Shown here piece after piece: positions 14,623 to 22,300 of a stretch of DNA of 29,578 bases. Each line of letters opens with the position of its first letter. Position 1 is the first letter of the stretch. Below the pieces are notes generated by a model. The model saw nothing but the letters and a program-made list of their open reading frames with translations, was not told the origin of the DNA and did not search any database. This DNA is from Clostridiales bacterium (GTDB lineage: Bacteria; Bacillota; Clostridia; Oscillospirales; Oscillospiraceae), in contig SFFE01000015.1 of NCBI GenBank assembly GCA_004556965.1, forward strand, positions 1 to 29,578. Direction: 5' to 3'. The position numbers were made by a program, and so were the translations under genes.

Positions 14623-14639
14623 GAGCGCGGGTGATTTGG

Positions 14640-15077
14640 ATGCATGGCAGCATTGCGAGAACAATCGCGCGCGTGTCCCGAAAGAGTCAGGCCTATCTGG
14701 CGCGCGTGCTGATGAAATACGATCTGACCGTGGCGGAGCAGCCCTTTTTTATGGCGCTGCAGTACCGCGAGGGCGTCACGCAGGAGGAACTGACGGCCAT
14801 GGTCTGTGTGGATAAGGCGGCGACGGCGCGCGCGGTGCGCTCGCTGGAGGAGAAGGGCTTTCTGCGCCGGGAGCAGGACGAAAGCGACCGCCGGCAGAAC
14901 CGGCTGTATCCGACCGAGCAGGCGGATGAGCTGGCCGTCTACGTGCGCGACGAGCTGATGCGCTTCAACCGGCTGCTGACGAAGGGGATCGCCCCGGAGA
15001 CGCTGGAAACCGTGCAGGATGTGCTGCGGCAAATGGAACAGAATCTGACGGAATGGAGCGAGACGCATGCGGGATAA
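14640..15077 (+). CDS. MarR-family transcriptional regulator
   Basis: A 145-residue winged-helix repressor. The recognition region TQEELTAMVCVDKAATARAVRSLEEKGFLRREQDESDRRQNRLYPTEQ is the MarR DNA-binding motif including the wing (DRRQNR). It probably controls the adjacent MATE efflux gene in response to a small toxic compound. The start is uncertain: ATG 14640 gives a leader of only about 10 bases after the predicted transcription start, while GTG 14631 would be nearly leaderless, and neither has a clear ribosome binding site. The 3' end overlaps the MATE gene by 11 bases, showing translational coupling. Confidence 0.9.
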   Translation: MHGSIARTIARVSRKSQAYLARVLMKYDLTVAEQPFFMALQYREGVTQEELTAMVCVDKAATARAVRSLEEKGFLRREQDESDRRQNRLYPTEQADELAVYVRDELMRFNRLLTKGIAPETLETVQDVLRQMEQNLTEWSETHAG

Positions 15078-16461
15078 CACAAAGAGGGCGGACGGCAACG
15101 TCCTTGGCAGCGCGCCGCTCGGCGGGCTGATCTGCCGGTTTGCGATCCCCTCCATCGTTGCGATGCTGGTGAACGCAGCGTACAATCTTACAGATCAGAT
15201 CTTCATCGGCCATGTGGTGGGGATGCTCGGCAACGCGGCGACGAACGTTGCCTTTCCCGTCGTGTCGCTCACGATCGGGCTTGCGCTGATGGCGGGCGCG
15301 GGCACCGCGGCGAATTTCAACATCTGTCTCGGCGCAAAGCAGGAGGAAGAGGCAAAATGCTACGTCGGCACGGGGCTGACGCTGATGCTGCTGTTCGGCG
15401 TGGCACTGGCGGCGGTGGTGCTGCTGTTCAAAACGCCGATCCTGCTGCTGTGCGGCGCGACGGAAAACGTGCTGCCCTATGCGCAGCTCTACCTCGGCGT
15501 CACGGGGATCGGGCTGCCGTTCATGCTGTTCACCAGCGCCAGCAGCGTGCTGATCCGCGCGGACCGCAGCCCGACCTATTCCATGCTGTGCACGATCTCC
15601 GGCGCGGTGCTGAACGTGTTTCTGGACTGGCTGTTCCTGTTCCGCTTCGGGTGGGGCATCCGCGGCGCGGCCGCCGCGACGGTGATCGGGCAGTTCGTCT
15701 CCTTCGCCATGTGCGCATGCTATTTCCCGCGCTTCCGCACGTTTCCGATCCGGCTGGCGTCCCTGCGGCTGCGCTCTCGCTATGTCCGGCAGATCATGAA
15801 GCTCGGCGTGACCAATCTGCTCAACCACGTGGTGATGATGCTGGTCAACATCGTGATGAACAACACACTCACGCATTACGGCGCCCTGTCCGTCTACGGC
15901 AGCGACATTCCGCTTGCGGTGTCCGGCGTCATTGCGAAGCTGAACCAGATCCTGACCGCGTTCTCCGTCGGCCTCGCGCAGGGCTGCCAGCCCATCTGGA
16001 GCTTCAACATGGGCGCGCGGAACTATGACCGGGTCAAGTCGGCGTATCTCCGGGCGGCCGCGGCGGCGATGTGCATCAGCCTGCTGGCATTCGCGCTGTT
16101 TCAGACGTTTCCGCGGCAGATCGTCAGCATCTTCGGCGGCGGCACGGAGACATACTTCGAATTTGCGGAGCGGTATATGCGCGTTTTTATGATGATGGTC
16201 TGTGTGTTCGGCATTCAGCCGCTGACGATGAACTATTTCACAAGCATCGGCGATGTGCGCCGCGGCATTTTCCTGTCGCTGTCGCGCCAGGGCTTTTTGC
16301 TGCTGCCGCTGCTGATCGCGCTGCCGCTGGCGTTCGGGCTCAACGGCGTGCTGTACGCCGGGCCGATTGCCGACGCTCTGGCGTTTTTGCTCTCCGTCAC
16401 GCTGGTGGCGCGCAGCTTCCGGAAGATGACCAGTCTTCCGGCACCGGACGAAGCGGGCTGA
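15067..16461 (+). CDS. MATE-family multidrug efflux transporter
   Basis: A 464-residue inner-membrane antiporter with about 12 hydrophobic segments in two homologous halves. MATE signatures are visible: the N-terminal PLGGLICRFAIPSIVAMLVNAAYNLTDQIFIGHVVG region, and in the second half FSVGLAQGCQPIWSFNMGARNYDRVK. It exports drugs or metabolites using an ion gradient. It is co-transcribed with the upstream MarR gene (11-base overlap), the usual repressor/pump pair. A clear terminator follows at 16509. Confidence 0.93.
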   Translation: MRDNTKRADGNVLGSAPLGGLICRFAIPSIVAMLVNAAYNLTDQIFIGHVVGMLGNAATNVAFPVVSLTIGLALMAGAGTAANFNICLGAKQEEEAKCYVGTGLTLMLLFGVALAAVVLLFKTPILLLCGATENVLPYAQLYLGVTGIGLPFMLFTSASSVLIRADRSPTYSMLCTISGAVLNVFLDWLFLFRFGWGIRGAAAATVIGQFVSFAMCACYFPRFRTFPIRLASLRLRSRYVRQIMKLGVTNLLNHVVMMLVNIVMNNTLTHYGALSVYGSDIPLAVSGVIAKLNQILTAFSVGLAQGCQPIWSFNMGARNYDRVKSAYLRAAAAAMCISLLAFALFQTFPRQIVSIFGGGTETYFEFAERYMRVFMMMVCVFGIQPLTMNYFTSIGDVRRGIFLSLSRQGFLLLPLLIALPLAFGLNGVLYAGPIADALAFLLSVTLVARSFRKMTSLPAPDEAG

Positions 16462-16508
16462 TGCGCACGCCGGGGCGCAGTTGACATAACAACAAATAAA
16501 GACGAGAA

Positions 16509-16533
16509 AAGGACGGCCAACATGGCCGTCCTT
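16509..16533. terminator. Bidirectional terminator
   Basis: AAGGACGGCC pairs perfectly with GGCCGTCCTT around AACAT. It lies between the convergent MATE gene and the membrane-protein gene ending at 16539. Confidence 0.88.
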
Positions 16534-16538
16534 GCTGT

Positions 16539-17417
16539 TTAAGTTCTTGTGAGCGTGGTTTCGCGCCCGTCCGACACGCGCGTGACGCGCAGGGTGCCCG
16601 CGTCCACGATTTCGAAGCGCAGCAGCGGCTGGGCGCTCGCCTCGTCCGCACCGACGGAATACACCCCGTCGCGCAGGAAAAACCGGCCGGGCACCGCTTC
16701 GTCAAGCAGGTCGGTCTGCATCTGATACCCCGCGCCGCTGCGTGTGAGGGTCAGACTTTTGCCGTCCGCGCTCGTCCACCGGCCGGTGAGAAACGCTTCG
16801 GCGCAGCCGGCGTTCGACAAGATCGCCGCCGGACAGTCGGCAAACGGCAGCAGCGCCGTCAGCCGGGCGAGCACAGCGTCCTGCGTCTCGCCGTACAGCG
16901 CTGCGAGCGCGGACATCGTGCAGCCGCTGCGCACACGGGCGAGCAGCAGCCAGTCGGCGCACGCCGCGTCATAGTCCCGCTCGCACAGCAGCTCAAAATC
17001 GCGCAGCGCCGTGTCCGTGTCTCCGGCTTCGTATGCAGCGCGCGCCTGCGCCATCAGCGCGTCGAGCGCGCCCTGCTCCAGCGCGGCGCACGCGTCGCCG
17101 AACGCGGCCGGGAACGGCTCGTCCTCCAGCGCGCTGAGCACGGCATAGGCGTCGTCCCCGGTCTGCAGCGCAAGCCCGGTCAGCCGGGCGTAATCCGGCT
17201 CGTCCGCGTCGTGGAAGAATATCACGCCGCGAAGCGTGCGCTCCGCCGCGTCCGCGTCGAGCGCGCAGATCTGCTCCAGCACGCGCGGGTACGCCGCGCG
17301 GTCGTGCATCGCCACGCCGATCACCGCCGCCGCAGCCAGCAGCACCGCCAGACTCACGCCCAGCAGCACCTTCATCCACCGGCTCAGCACCGGCGCGTCC
17401 TGCTTTTCTGCGCGCAT
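16539..17417 (-). CDS. Membrane-anchored hypothetical protein, paralog of the upstream zinc-ribbon protein
   Basis: Function unknown. The 292 residues have a short cytoplasmic N-terminus, one membrane helix (MKVLLGVSLAVLLAAAAVIGVAM), a helical repeat-like middle (ARAAYEAGDTDTALRDFELL) and a C-terminal beta-rich domain starting FLTGRWTSADG. The middle and C-terminal parts parallel the product of 17420-18370 (AYNRGDYQTAFGGFDVL; YFTGRWTCGDG), so the two genes are tandem paralogs. This copy has no zinc ribbon. ATG 17417 is chosen because GGGAGGG lies 5-6 bases upstream and the upstream gene stops 2 bases before it; the longer open frame upstream of this ATG is out-of-frame DNA of the neighbouring gene. 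Confidence 0.75.
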   Translation of the reverse strand: MRAEKQDAPVLSRWMKVLLGVSLAVLLAAAAVIGVAMHDRAAYPRVLEQICALDADAAERTLRGVIFFHDADEPDYARLTGLALQTGDDAYAVLSALEDEPFPAAFGDACAALEQGALDALMAQARAAYEAGDTDTALRDFELLCERDYDAACADWLLLARVRSGCTMSALAALYGETQDAVLARLTALLPFADCPAAILSNAGCAEAFLTGRWTSADGKSLTLTRSGAGYQMQTDLLDEAVPGRFFLRDGVYSVGADEASAQPLLRFEIVDAGTLRVTRVSDGRETTLTRT

Positions 17418-17419
17418 CG

Positions 17420-18370
17420 TCAGCCCTCCCGCTGCATCGTGTACACGCGCCCGTCCGCCGTGCTGTCGGCGATCATGGTGCGCGCATTGAGAATGGAAAA
17501 GGTATAAAATGCGACGGACTCCGCCTCCGTCTCGCCGACGTAGACTGCGCCGCCGCGCAGGGCGCACGCATCCTCCTCCGTGATGCCCGGCAGCGTGCAC
17601 GTGACCTTCCGCGCCGTTACAGTCAGATCGCCGTCTCCGCACGTCCAGCGTCCGGTGAAGTAGGGCATGGCGTAGCTGTCCACGCGCATGAGGAGCTTGT
17701 TCGTGTCGGAAAAGCCGATGAGCGAGAGGAGCTTTTGCGCCGCCTCGTCTTCGGTGAGCCCGGTCTCCTTGGAGAGCTTCGTGAGGTCTTCGCACAGGTG
17801 CGCCTGCGTCAGAAACAGCCAGTTGCCGCAGTCGGCATAGCCGCGCTGGGCGAGCACGTCGAACCCGCCGAACGCGGTCTGGTAGTCGCCGCGGTTGTAA
17901 GCGTCCTGCGCATCCTGATAGAGCACCGGCTCCGCCGTGGCCTCGATCTTGTCCAGCACGCCGCGAAACGGGGAGAGCGTCTCCGCGTCATATTGCGCGC
18001 GCAGCTCCGCCACCGTGCTGATCGCATGGACGTACTGCTTCGCGTCGAGCAGCTTGCCCGCGCGGATGATCGCCTGCCGCACGTCCTCGTCCTTGGCGCG
18101 GAACAGCCGCACGTCTTTGGCGTAGACCTCCGCATCGTTGAAACGGAAGTCGCAGATGGCCTCCTTCACGGCGGCGTTGGCGTCCCGGTCCTCAACCGCG
18201 AGGAAGCCGAACACCGCGCCGGCGATCACCACCAGCGCCGCGACCGCAATCAAGATCCAGCGCAGTCTGCGCCGACGCTCCGGTGCGAGCGGCTTCAGCT
18301 GCGGCGCACCGCACTCCGGACAGAGCCGCGCTCCGTCCGGCATCTGTGCCCCGCACTGGCGGCAAACCAT
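17420..18370 (-). CDS. Zinc-ribbon membrane protein with extracytoplasmic helical and beta domains
   Basis: Function unknown. The 316 residues start with a zinc ribbon (CRQCGAQMPDGARLCPECGAPQ), followed by a basic stretch and one membrane helix (WILIAVAALVVIAGAVFGFLAV). A large extracytoplasmic region has a TPR-like helical part (residues about 50-215) and a final beta-rich domain (from YFTGRWTCGDG). The layout resembles Clostridia proteins annotated only as zinc-ribbon domain-containing proteins. ATG 18370 follows AGGAGGG. It is the first gene of a two-gene operon with its paralog, driven by the promoter at 18450-18478. Confidence 0.8.
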   Translation of the reverse strand: MVCRQCGAQMPDGARLCPECGAPQLKPLAPERRRRLRWILIAVAALVVIAGAVFGFLAVEDRDANAAVKEAICDFRFNDAEVYAKDVRLFRAKDEDVRQAIIRAGKLLDAKQYVHAISTVAELRAQYDAETLSPFRGVLDKIEATAEPVLYQDAQDAYNRGDYQTAFGGFDVLAQRGYADCGNWLFLTQAHLCEDLTKLSKETGLTEDEAAQKLLSLIGFSDTNKLLMRVDSYAMPYFTGRWTCGDGDLTVTARKVTCTLPGITEEDACALRGGAVYVGETEAESVAFYTFSILNARTMIADSTADGRVYTMQREG

Positions 18371-18449
18371 GTCGATCCCTCCTATTTCGTCCCACTTGGG
18401 GATTGCATCCCAATCTGTCCGATCGCTTGGCCGACCGGATATTTTATCA

Positions 18450-18478
18450 ATTATAGCCGAATTTCAGCCGGTGCGCAA
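18450..18478 (-). promoter_or_regulatory. Promoter for the zinc-ribbon protein operon
   Basis: On the minus strand, TTGCGC (18478-18473), a 17-base spacer and a perfect TATAAT (18455-18450). The leader before the ATG contains a hairpin around GGGATGCAATCCC. Confidence 0.7.
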
Positions 18479-18523
18479 CCGCGCGGCCATTTCTTTGCAG
18501 ATTCTTTACAAATCGCGCCGGAC

Positions 18524-18562
18524 AAAACCCGCCCTGGCACGCGCATGTGCCGGGGCGGGTTT
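18524..18562 (-). terminator. Terminator of the yabPQ-divIC-S1 operon
   Basis: A near-perfect 16-bp stem, AAACCCGCCC plus GGCAC pairing with GTGCC plus GGGCGGGTTT around GCGCAT. It ends in TTTTG on the minus strand, just past the S1-domain gene stop. Confidence 0.85.
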
Positions 18563-18573
18563 GGCGATTTTAT

Positions 18574-19023
18574 TTATTTTCCGCGGCGGCGGCCACGGTT
18601 GCGGTCGCTGTACAGACGGTTGCCAGCGATGCGGCTGTCCGACTCCTGCATGAACTGCTTCAGACGGTCCTCAAAGCTCGCGTCATTCGTGGGGCCGTGG
18701 ACCTGACCGTACTGCGCGTTCTGACGCGGCGGCTGCGCGCTGCGCTGCGGCCGGGGTGCGCGGCGCTCCGGATTCTGCTGCGGGGGCGCTTCCACGGCAC
18801 GCTTGATCGACAGATTGATCTTCCCGTCCGGCGTGATGGCCAGCACCCGCACCTTGACGGCTTGGCCGACCTTCAGATAGTCGTTCACGTCCGTCACGAA
18901 CGTGTTGGCGACCTCGGAGATGTGAACCAGGCCGCTTTTCCCCTCCGCCAGACTGACGAACGCGCCAAATTTCGTGATACCGGTCACGGTGCCGTCCAGA
19001 ATTGCTCCCACTTCAAGCTGCAT
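18574..19023 (-). CDS. yabR: S1 RNA-binding domain protein (YabR-like)
   Basis: A 149-residue protein with one S1 domain at residues 1-75 (LEVGAILDGTVTGITKFGAFVSL, GKSGLVHISEVAN, KVRVLAITPDGKINLSIKRA). A disordered Pro/Gln/Arg-rich linker and a basic C-terminal tail (NRLYSDRNRGRRRGK) follow. It probably binds RNA or ribosomes. Gene order yabP-yabQ-divIC-yabR is that of Bacillus and many Clostridia, which supports the name. It is the last gene before a strong terminator. Confidence 0.88.
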   Translation of the reverse strand: MQLEVGAILDGTVTGITKFGAFVSLAEGKSGLVHISEVANTFVTDVNDYLKVGQAVKVRVLAITPDGKINLSIKRAVEAPPQQNPERRAPRPQRSAQPPRQNAQYGQVHGPTNDASFEDRLKQFMQESDSRIAGNRLYSDRNRGRRRGK

Positions 19024-19044
19024 AAAAGCCGTTGCTCCCTCTGT

Positions 19045-19323
19045 TTAGTTACTCATATCGTAAAAGATCTTTTCGCCGGGCTTGACGAGACCGAGCTTAT
19101 CGCGCGCGATCTCTTCGATGGTGTCGGCGTCCTCGCTGTGCTCGATTTTGTACTCCAGCTCGGAGTTGGACTGCGTCATGTCCGTGACCTGCTGCTGAAG
19201 CTGCTGCGTCTGCGCGTTGAGCGCCGCGGTCTTGGACCGGACGGTTACCAGACTCACCACTGCGTATACCAGCAGCGCCGCAATGACGATCTTGGTAATG
19301 ATGCCTGCCTTCTTGAATTTCAT
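19045..19323 (-). CDS. divIC: Septum formation initiator family protein (DivIC/FtsB)
   Basis: A 92-residue bitopic division protein: a short basic cytoplasmic start (MKFKKAG), one membrane helix (IITKIVIAALLVYAVVSLVTV), an extracytoplasmic coiled coil (AALNAQTQQLQQQVTDMTQSNSELEYKIEH) and a conserved C-terminal part (DTIEEIARDKLGLVKPGEKIFYD). It would work with FtsL and DivIB/FtsQ at the septum. GGGGAGGCG precedes ATG 19323. The gene lies within the out-of-frame extension of the yabQ reading frame. Confidence 0.92.
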   Translation of the reverse strand: MKFKKAGIITKIVIAALLVYAVVSLVTVRSKTAALNAQTQQLQQQVTDMTQSNSELEYKIEHSEDADTIEEIARDKLGLVKPGEKIFYDMSN

Positions 19324-19810
19324 CGTCCGTGCGCCTCCCCTCGGGTTCCGGCTGCGTTTTTGCGCGTTTGCTTGTACGTATACAGTTTATTCTAAAACAC
19401 TTTGCGGCATTTTGGAAGTGTTTTTTTGCGAAATTCAAAAATTTTTTCAGCTTTTTCTGGCAGAACACGAACGGGCGCGCCAAAAACCGCACGGCTTTGG
19501 CAAGCTGCGCGGCGACAGCCTCCAGCGCGCGCAAACACGCCGCGCTTGCAAACGCGCCGTAGCACGCGCAGCCCGCGGCCACGGCGGCGAGCATGAACAG
19601 CCGCACCTGCCCCGCGCCGCTCACCATGCCGAACGTGAACAGCGCGAACAGCGCCGCCGCGCTGTAGAGCACGTCCAGCAGCGCGCGCATCCACGCGGCG
19701 CGCGCCCGGCGGCGCAGCACCCGGAACGCGTCGAACAGCAGTCCGAGCGCCGCGCCGAGCGCAAACGCCGCCAGAAGCTGCAGCATCTGCTGCGAGACCG
19801 GCAGCTCCAT
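19097..19810 (-). CDS. yabQ: Spore cortex biosynthesis protein YabQ
   Basis: A membrane protein needed for spore cortex formation. The open frame gives 237 residues. The first ~150 are YabQ-like: four to five hydrophobic segments, starting QMLQLLAAFALGAALGLLFDAFRVLRR, then RFLARPFVFCQKKLKKFLNFAKKHFQNAAK. The final ~75 residues are read out of frame through the start of divIC (227-base overlap), are Arg/His/Ala-rich and have no family character. Either the gene has lost its normal stop or a frameshift lies near 19330-19400. ATG 19810 overlaps the yabP stop in a TGATG arrangement. The N-terminal call is solid; the end coordinate is doubtful. Confidence 0.8.
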   Translation of the reverse strand: MELPVSQQMLQLLAAFALGAALGLLFDAFRVLRRRARAAWMRALLDVLYSAAALFALFTFGMVSGAGQVRLFMLAAVAAGCACYGAFASAACLRALEAVAAQLAKAVRFLARPFVFCQKKLKKFLNFAKKHFQNAAKCFRINCIRTSKRAKTQPEPEGRRTDDEIQEGRHHYQDRHCGAAGIRSGESGNRPVQDRGAQRADAAASAAGHGHDAVQLRAGVQNRAQRGRRHHRRDRAR

Positions 19811-20100
19811 CAGCCGAACAGCCGGGCCCAGAAGCCCGCGCCGCGCTGCTGCTCCTCCTCGTAGAGCAGATCGGACACCTTCCCGTCAATGCCCAGCTCG
19901 CCCGTGTCGATGGCGAGCTTGCCGACGTGCAGCTCGCTGCCGCGCACGATCAGGCTCCCGCGCGACGTGCGCATCGTGACCTCGTTCTCGTCAAAGCTCA
20001 GCACCTCGTCCACGCCCGTCACCGTCAGCTTCGTGCGCTCCTCCAGAATCACCGAGTGCGGCCGGCGCACCGTCGGATTTTTCTTGTCCTCATATGCCAT
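19810..20100 (-). CDS. yabP: Sporulation protein YabP
   Basis: A 96-residue YabP/YqfC-family protein, acting in spore cortex and coat morphogenesis with YabQ. Family segments are RRPHSVILEERTKLTVTGVDEVLSFDENEVTMRTSRGSLIVRG, SELHVGKLAIDTGELGIDGKVSDLLYEE and the hydrophobic end GFWARLFG. The length is normal. ATG 20100 follows GGGAGGGA. It is the first gene of yabP-yabQ-divIC-yabR. No confident sporulation-sigma promoter was found by eye, although CATAGGCT about 45 bases upstream faintly resembles a sigma-E/K -10 box. Confidence 0.92.
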   Translation of the reverse strand: MAYEDKKNPTVRRPHSVILEERTKLTVTGVDEVLSFDENEVTMRTSRGSLIVRGSELHVGKLAIDTGELGIDGKVSDLLYEEEQQRGAGFWARLFG

Positions 20101-20208
20101 GGCGATCCCTCCCGCGTCAGACTGGTACAGCCTATGCGGACAGGGAGCAAAACATGTTGGGGAAATGCGTTATGTAAACTAAAACCGGCAGCGCGGGACC
20201 GAGCCGAT

Positions 20209-20243
20209 AAAAACGCGCACTTGCCAGACAAGTGCGCGTTTTT
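20209..20243. terminator. Strong bidirectional hairpin upstream of yabP
   Basis: AAAAACGCGCACTTG pairs perfectly with CAAGTGCGCGTTTTT around CCAGA. It would stop transcription from either side and insulates the yab operon from the tRNA region. The 20244-20508 stretch holds only the hairpin at 20286-20320 and no recognisable gene. Confidence 0.85.
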
Positions 20244-20285
20244 GGAAAGGTGCCGCGACAAAATGAGGGAGAGGTGATTTTTCAG

Positions 20286-20320
20286 AAAAAAGCCGCCGCG
20301 AACGTTCTATCGTTCGCGGC
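20286..20320 (-). terminator. Hairpin terminator downstream of tRNA-Ser
   Basis: GCCGCGAACG pairs with CGTTCGCGGC around a 6-nt loop and is followed on the minus strand by GGCTTTTTTC. It is probably a back-up terminator for the tRNA transcript. Confidence 0.7.
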
Positions 20321-20503
20321 AACGTGTAAAAGCGAGACACGATGGATATCGGCATCGCCATGCACCGAAAAACCGAATCGAAGTCCGGCGCCTGCGCAGC
20401 CGTTGCCGCCTTGCGGATGCGGAGTGCCTCTTGCGGGCAAGCGGGTTCGATTCGGAGAGGAGGAGCGACGGAGTGAATGAGAGATGACGATTGCTTTGAA
20501 AAA

Positions 20504-20542
20504 GAAATCGTCGTCGCGAACGATACGAAGTCCGCGACGACG
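20504..20542 (-). terminator. tRNA-Ser terminator hairpin
   Basis: CGTCGTCGCG (20542-20533) pairs with CGCGACGACG (20518-20509). On the minus strand ATTTCTTTTTC follows. The stem begins directly after the encoded CCA of the tRNA. Confidence 0.75.
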
Positions 20543-20545
20543 TGG

Positions 20546-20636
20546 CGGAGAAGGTGGGATTCGAACCCACGTGCCGGCTCATCACCGACAAAACGATTTC
20601 GAGTCGTTCTCGTTACGACCACTTCGATACTTCTCC
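20546..20636 (-). tRNA. tRNA-Ser (anticodon CGA)
   Basis: On the minus strand the acceptor arms GGAGAAG and CTTCTCC pair perfectly. The anticodon stem AACGA/TCGTT encloses the loop CTCGAAA (anticodon CGA). A long variable arm (GTCGG..CCGGC) and the T-arm GTGGGTTCGAATCCCAC follow. The long variable arm identifies a class II tRNA, and CGA reads the serine codon UCG. CCA is encoded (20545-20543). Confidence 0.97.
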
Positions 20637-20666
20637 AGATTGGCGGGGCGTGCCCCGTGATTTTTG

Positions 20667-20695
20667 ATTATACCGAATCCGCGGCGAAAAATCAA
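20667..20695 (-). promoter_or_regulatory. Promoter of tRNA-Ser
   Basis: TTGATT (20695-20690), a 17-base spacer and a perfect TATAAT (20672-20667), about 30 bases upstream of the tRNA 5' end. A GC hairpin, CGGGGC/GCCCCG, lies between promoter and tRNA. Confidence 0.8.
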
Positions 20696-20803
20696 GCCCG
20701 GCATGCGAAAAAAGGCGCGGCCGTCGGGTAGAAATCGGGCGAAATGTGTTATATAATGAAAAAGCGCGCGTGCGCAAATCTCTCCGGAAGGAATCGAACC
20801 GCC

Positions 20804-22057
20804 GTGGACGAACTGAAACAAGAAGCAAAGACCATTCTGCAATTTACCCAAACCTTTGTCAAGTGGCTCATCATCGCCGGGGTGACCGGCGGGATCGGCG
20901 GCGTGGTCGGCTCCCTGTTCCACCTGAGCGTCACGTGGGCGGCGGGGATGCGCGCGGCGTACCCTTGGCTGCTGTGGCTGCTGCCGGTGGGCGGTTTGCT
21001 CATCGTGGGGCTGTACCACGCGGCGAAAATGGAAAACGAAAACACGAACGCCATCATCGACTCCATCCATTTCGGCGACAAGGTGCCGCTGCTGCTGGTG
21101 CCGTGCATCTATCTTGGCACGGTCATCACGCACCTGTTCGGCGGCAGCGCCGGACGCGAGGGCGCGGCGCTGCAGATCGGCGGGAGTCTCGGCTGTTACA
21201 TCGGGCGGCTGTTCCGTCTGGACGAAAAGGATATGCGCCTGGCTACGCTCTGCGGCATGAGCGCCGTGTTCTCCGCGCTGTTCGGCACGCCGCTGACGGC
21301 CACGCTCTTCGCGCTGGAGGTCATCAGCGTCGGTGTGTTTTACTACTCCGCGCTCGTGCCGTGCATCGTCGCGTCCCTCGTGGCGTACGGCATCTCCCGC
21401 GCCTTCGGCATTGCGCCGACGCGGTTTGCCATCCTCGTCGAGCCGCTCCGGACCAGCCTGCTGCTGAAAGTCGCCGTGCTCGCCATCGCCTGCTCGGTGA
21501 TGAGCATCGTATTCTGCATGACGATGCACGCGACGGAGCATTTTCTCGCAAAAAAAATTCCGAACGGCTATCTGCGCATCTTCCTCGGCGGCGCTGCCGT
21601 CGTGGCGCTGACGCTGCTCGTGGGCACCGGGGACTACAACGGCGCGGGCATGGACGTCATCCAGCGCGCGCTGGAGCAGGGGCGCGCCGCGCCCGCCGCG
21701 TTTTTGTGGAAGCTCGTGTTCACGGCGATCACCATCGGCTGCGGCTTTAAGGGCGGCGAGGTCGTGCCGACGTTCTTCATCGGGGCGACGCTCGGCTGCG
21801 TGCTCGGCCCGCTGCTGGGCATCCCGGCGGGGTTCGCGGCGGCGATCGGGCTTGTGTGCGTGTTCTGCGGCGCGGTGAACTGCCCGATCGCGTCCATCGC
21901 GCTGAGCGTGGAGCTGTTCGGCTCGACGGAGCTGATCTACTTCGCACTCGCCTGCGGCGTCGCCTACATGCTCTCCGGCTACTCCGGACTGTACAGCAGC
22001 CAGAAAATCCTGTACTCCAAGCTTCGCGCGGAGTTTATCAACATCCACGCAAAATAA
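20804..22057 (+). CDS. ClC-family chloride channel or proton/anion antiporter
   Basis: A 417-residue membrane protein with about ten hydrophobic segments and the ClC ion-path motifs GGSAGREGAALQIGGSLG (GREG with the gating glutamate) and GGEVVPTFFIGATLG. It lacks C-terminal CBS domains. It probably exchanges chloride or fluoride against protons; the branch cannot be fixed by eye. GTG 20804 is preferred, with GGAAGGAA about 10 bases upstream. The in-frame ATG codons at 20744 and 20756 lie in or beside the TATAAT (20752-20757) that probably forms the -10 of its promoter. It is divergent from tRNA-Ser. Confidence 0.9.
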   Translation: MDELKQEAKTILQFTQTFVKWLIIAGVTGGIGGVVGSLFHLSVTWAAGMRAAYPWLLWLLPVGGLLIVGLYHAAKMENENTNAIIDSIHFGDKVPLLLVPCIYLGTVITHLFGGSAGREGAALQIGGSLGCYIGRLFRLDEKDMRLATLCGMSAVFSALFGTPLTATLFALEVISVGVFYYSALVPCIVASLVAYGISRAFGIAPTRFAILVEPLRTSLLLKVAVLAIACSVMSIVFCMTMHATEHFLAKKIPNGYLRIFLGGAAVVALTLLVGTGDYNGAGMDVIQRALEQGRAAPAAFLWKLVFTAITIGCGFKGGEVVPTFFIGATLGCVLGPLLGIPAGFAAAIGLVCVFCGAVNCPIASIALSVELFGSTELIYFALACGVAYMLSGYSGLYSSQKILYSKLRAEFINIHAK

Positions 22058-22062
22058 AAGAA

Positions 22063-22082
22063 GCTGTCTCAAACGAGACAGC
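22063..22082 (+). other. Hairpin after the ClC gene
   Basis: A perfect 8-bp stem, GCTGTCTC-AAAC-GAGACAGC, 6 bases past the stop codon. There is no T-tract, so it is more likely an RNA-stabilising or repeat element than a terminator. Confidence 0.5.
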
Positions 22083-22152
22083 ATGGCTTGTTCGGAAAGA
22101 TTTCTGGGCAAGCAATGCATAGCGGACAAATTTGGTACCGGCTGTAGTGTCT

Positions 22153-22189
22153 AAAACCGGCTTCTTCGTCATGAGGAGGCCGGTTTTTT
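22153..22189 (+). terminator. Terminator downstream of the ClC gene
   Basis: AAAACCGGC pairs with GCCGGTTTT across a loop that can extend the stem, and ends in a TTTTTT run. Confidence 0.85.
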
Positions 22190-22242
22190 ACGTTGCTTTT
22201 CTCTGCATTATATAATTCGTAAATAAATTTATATAAAAACTG

Positions 22243-22271
22243 TTGACAAATTTCGTGCTCGGGTGTACGAT
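22243..22271 (+). promoter_or_regulatory. Promoter for the RHH-clpB operon
   Basis: TTGACA (22243-22248), a 17-base spacer and TACGAT (22266-22271), 30 bases before the first ATG. The DNA upstream is unusually AT-rich (22205-22250). No CIRCE or CtsR-like operator was seen. Confidence 0.7.
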
Positions 22272-22300
22272 GCTGTCAGAAAGAAAAGGTGGTGCACTGC

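Noticed and set aside
20446..20460. GGTTCGATTC resembling a tRNA T-arm
   Set aside because: No acceptor, D or anticodon stems can be placed around it. It pairs with CCGAATCGAA near 20373-20382 as a distant inverted repeat instead.
20582..22129. A 515-codon minus-strand frame overlapping tRNA-Ser and the ClC gene
   Set aside because: It is antisense to a clear membrane protein and runs through a tRNA; its composition is Arg/His/Ala-rich.
22205..22300. CIRCE or CtsR operator before the clpB operon
   Set aside because: Neither TTAGCACTC-N9-GAGTGCTAA nor a CtsR heptad direct repeat is present.
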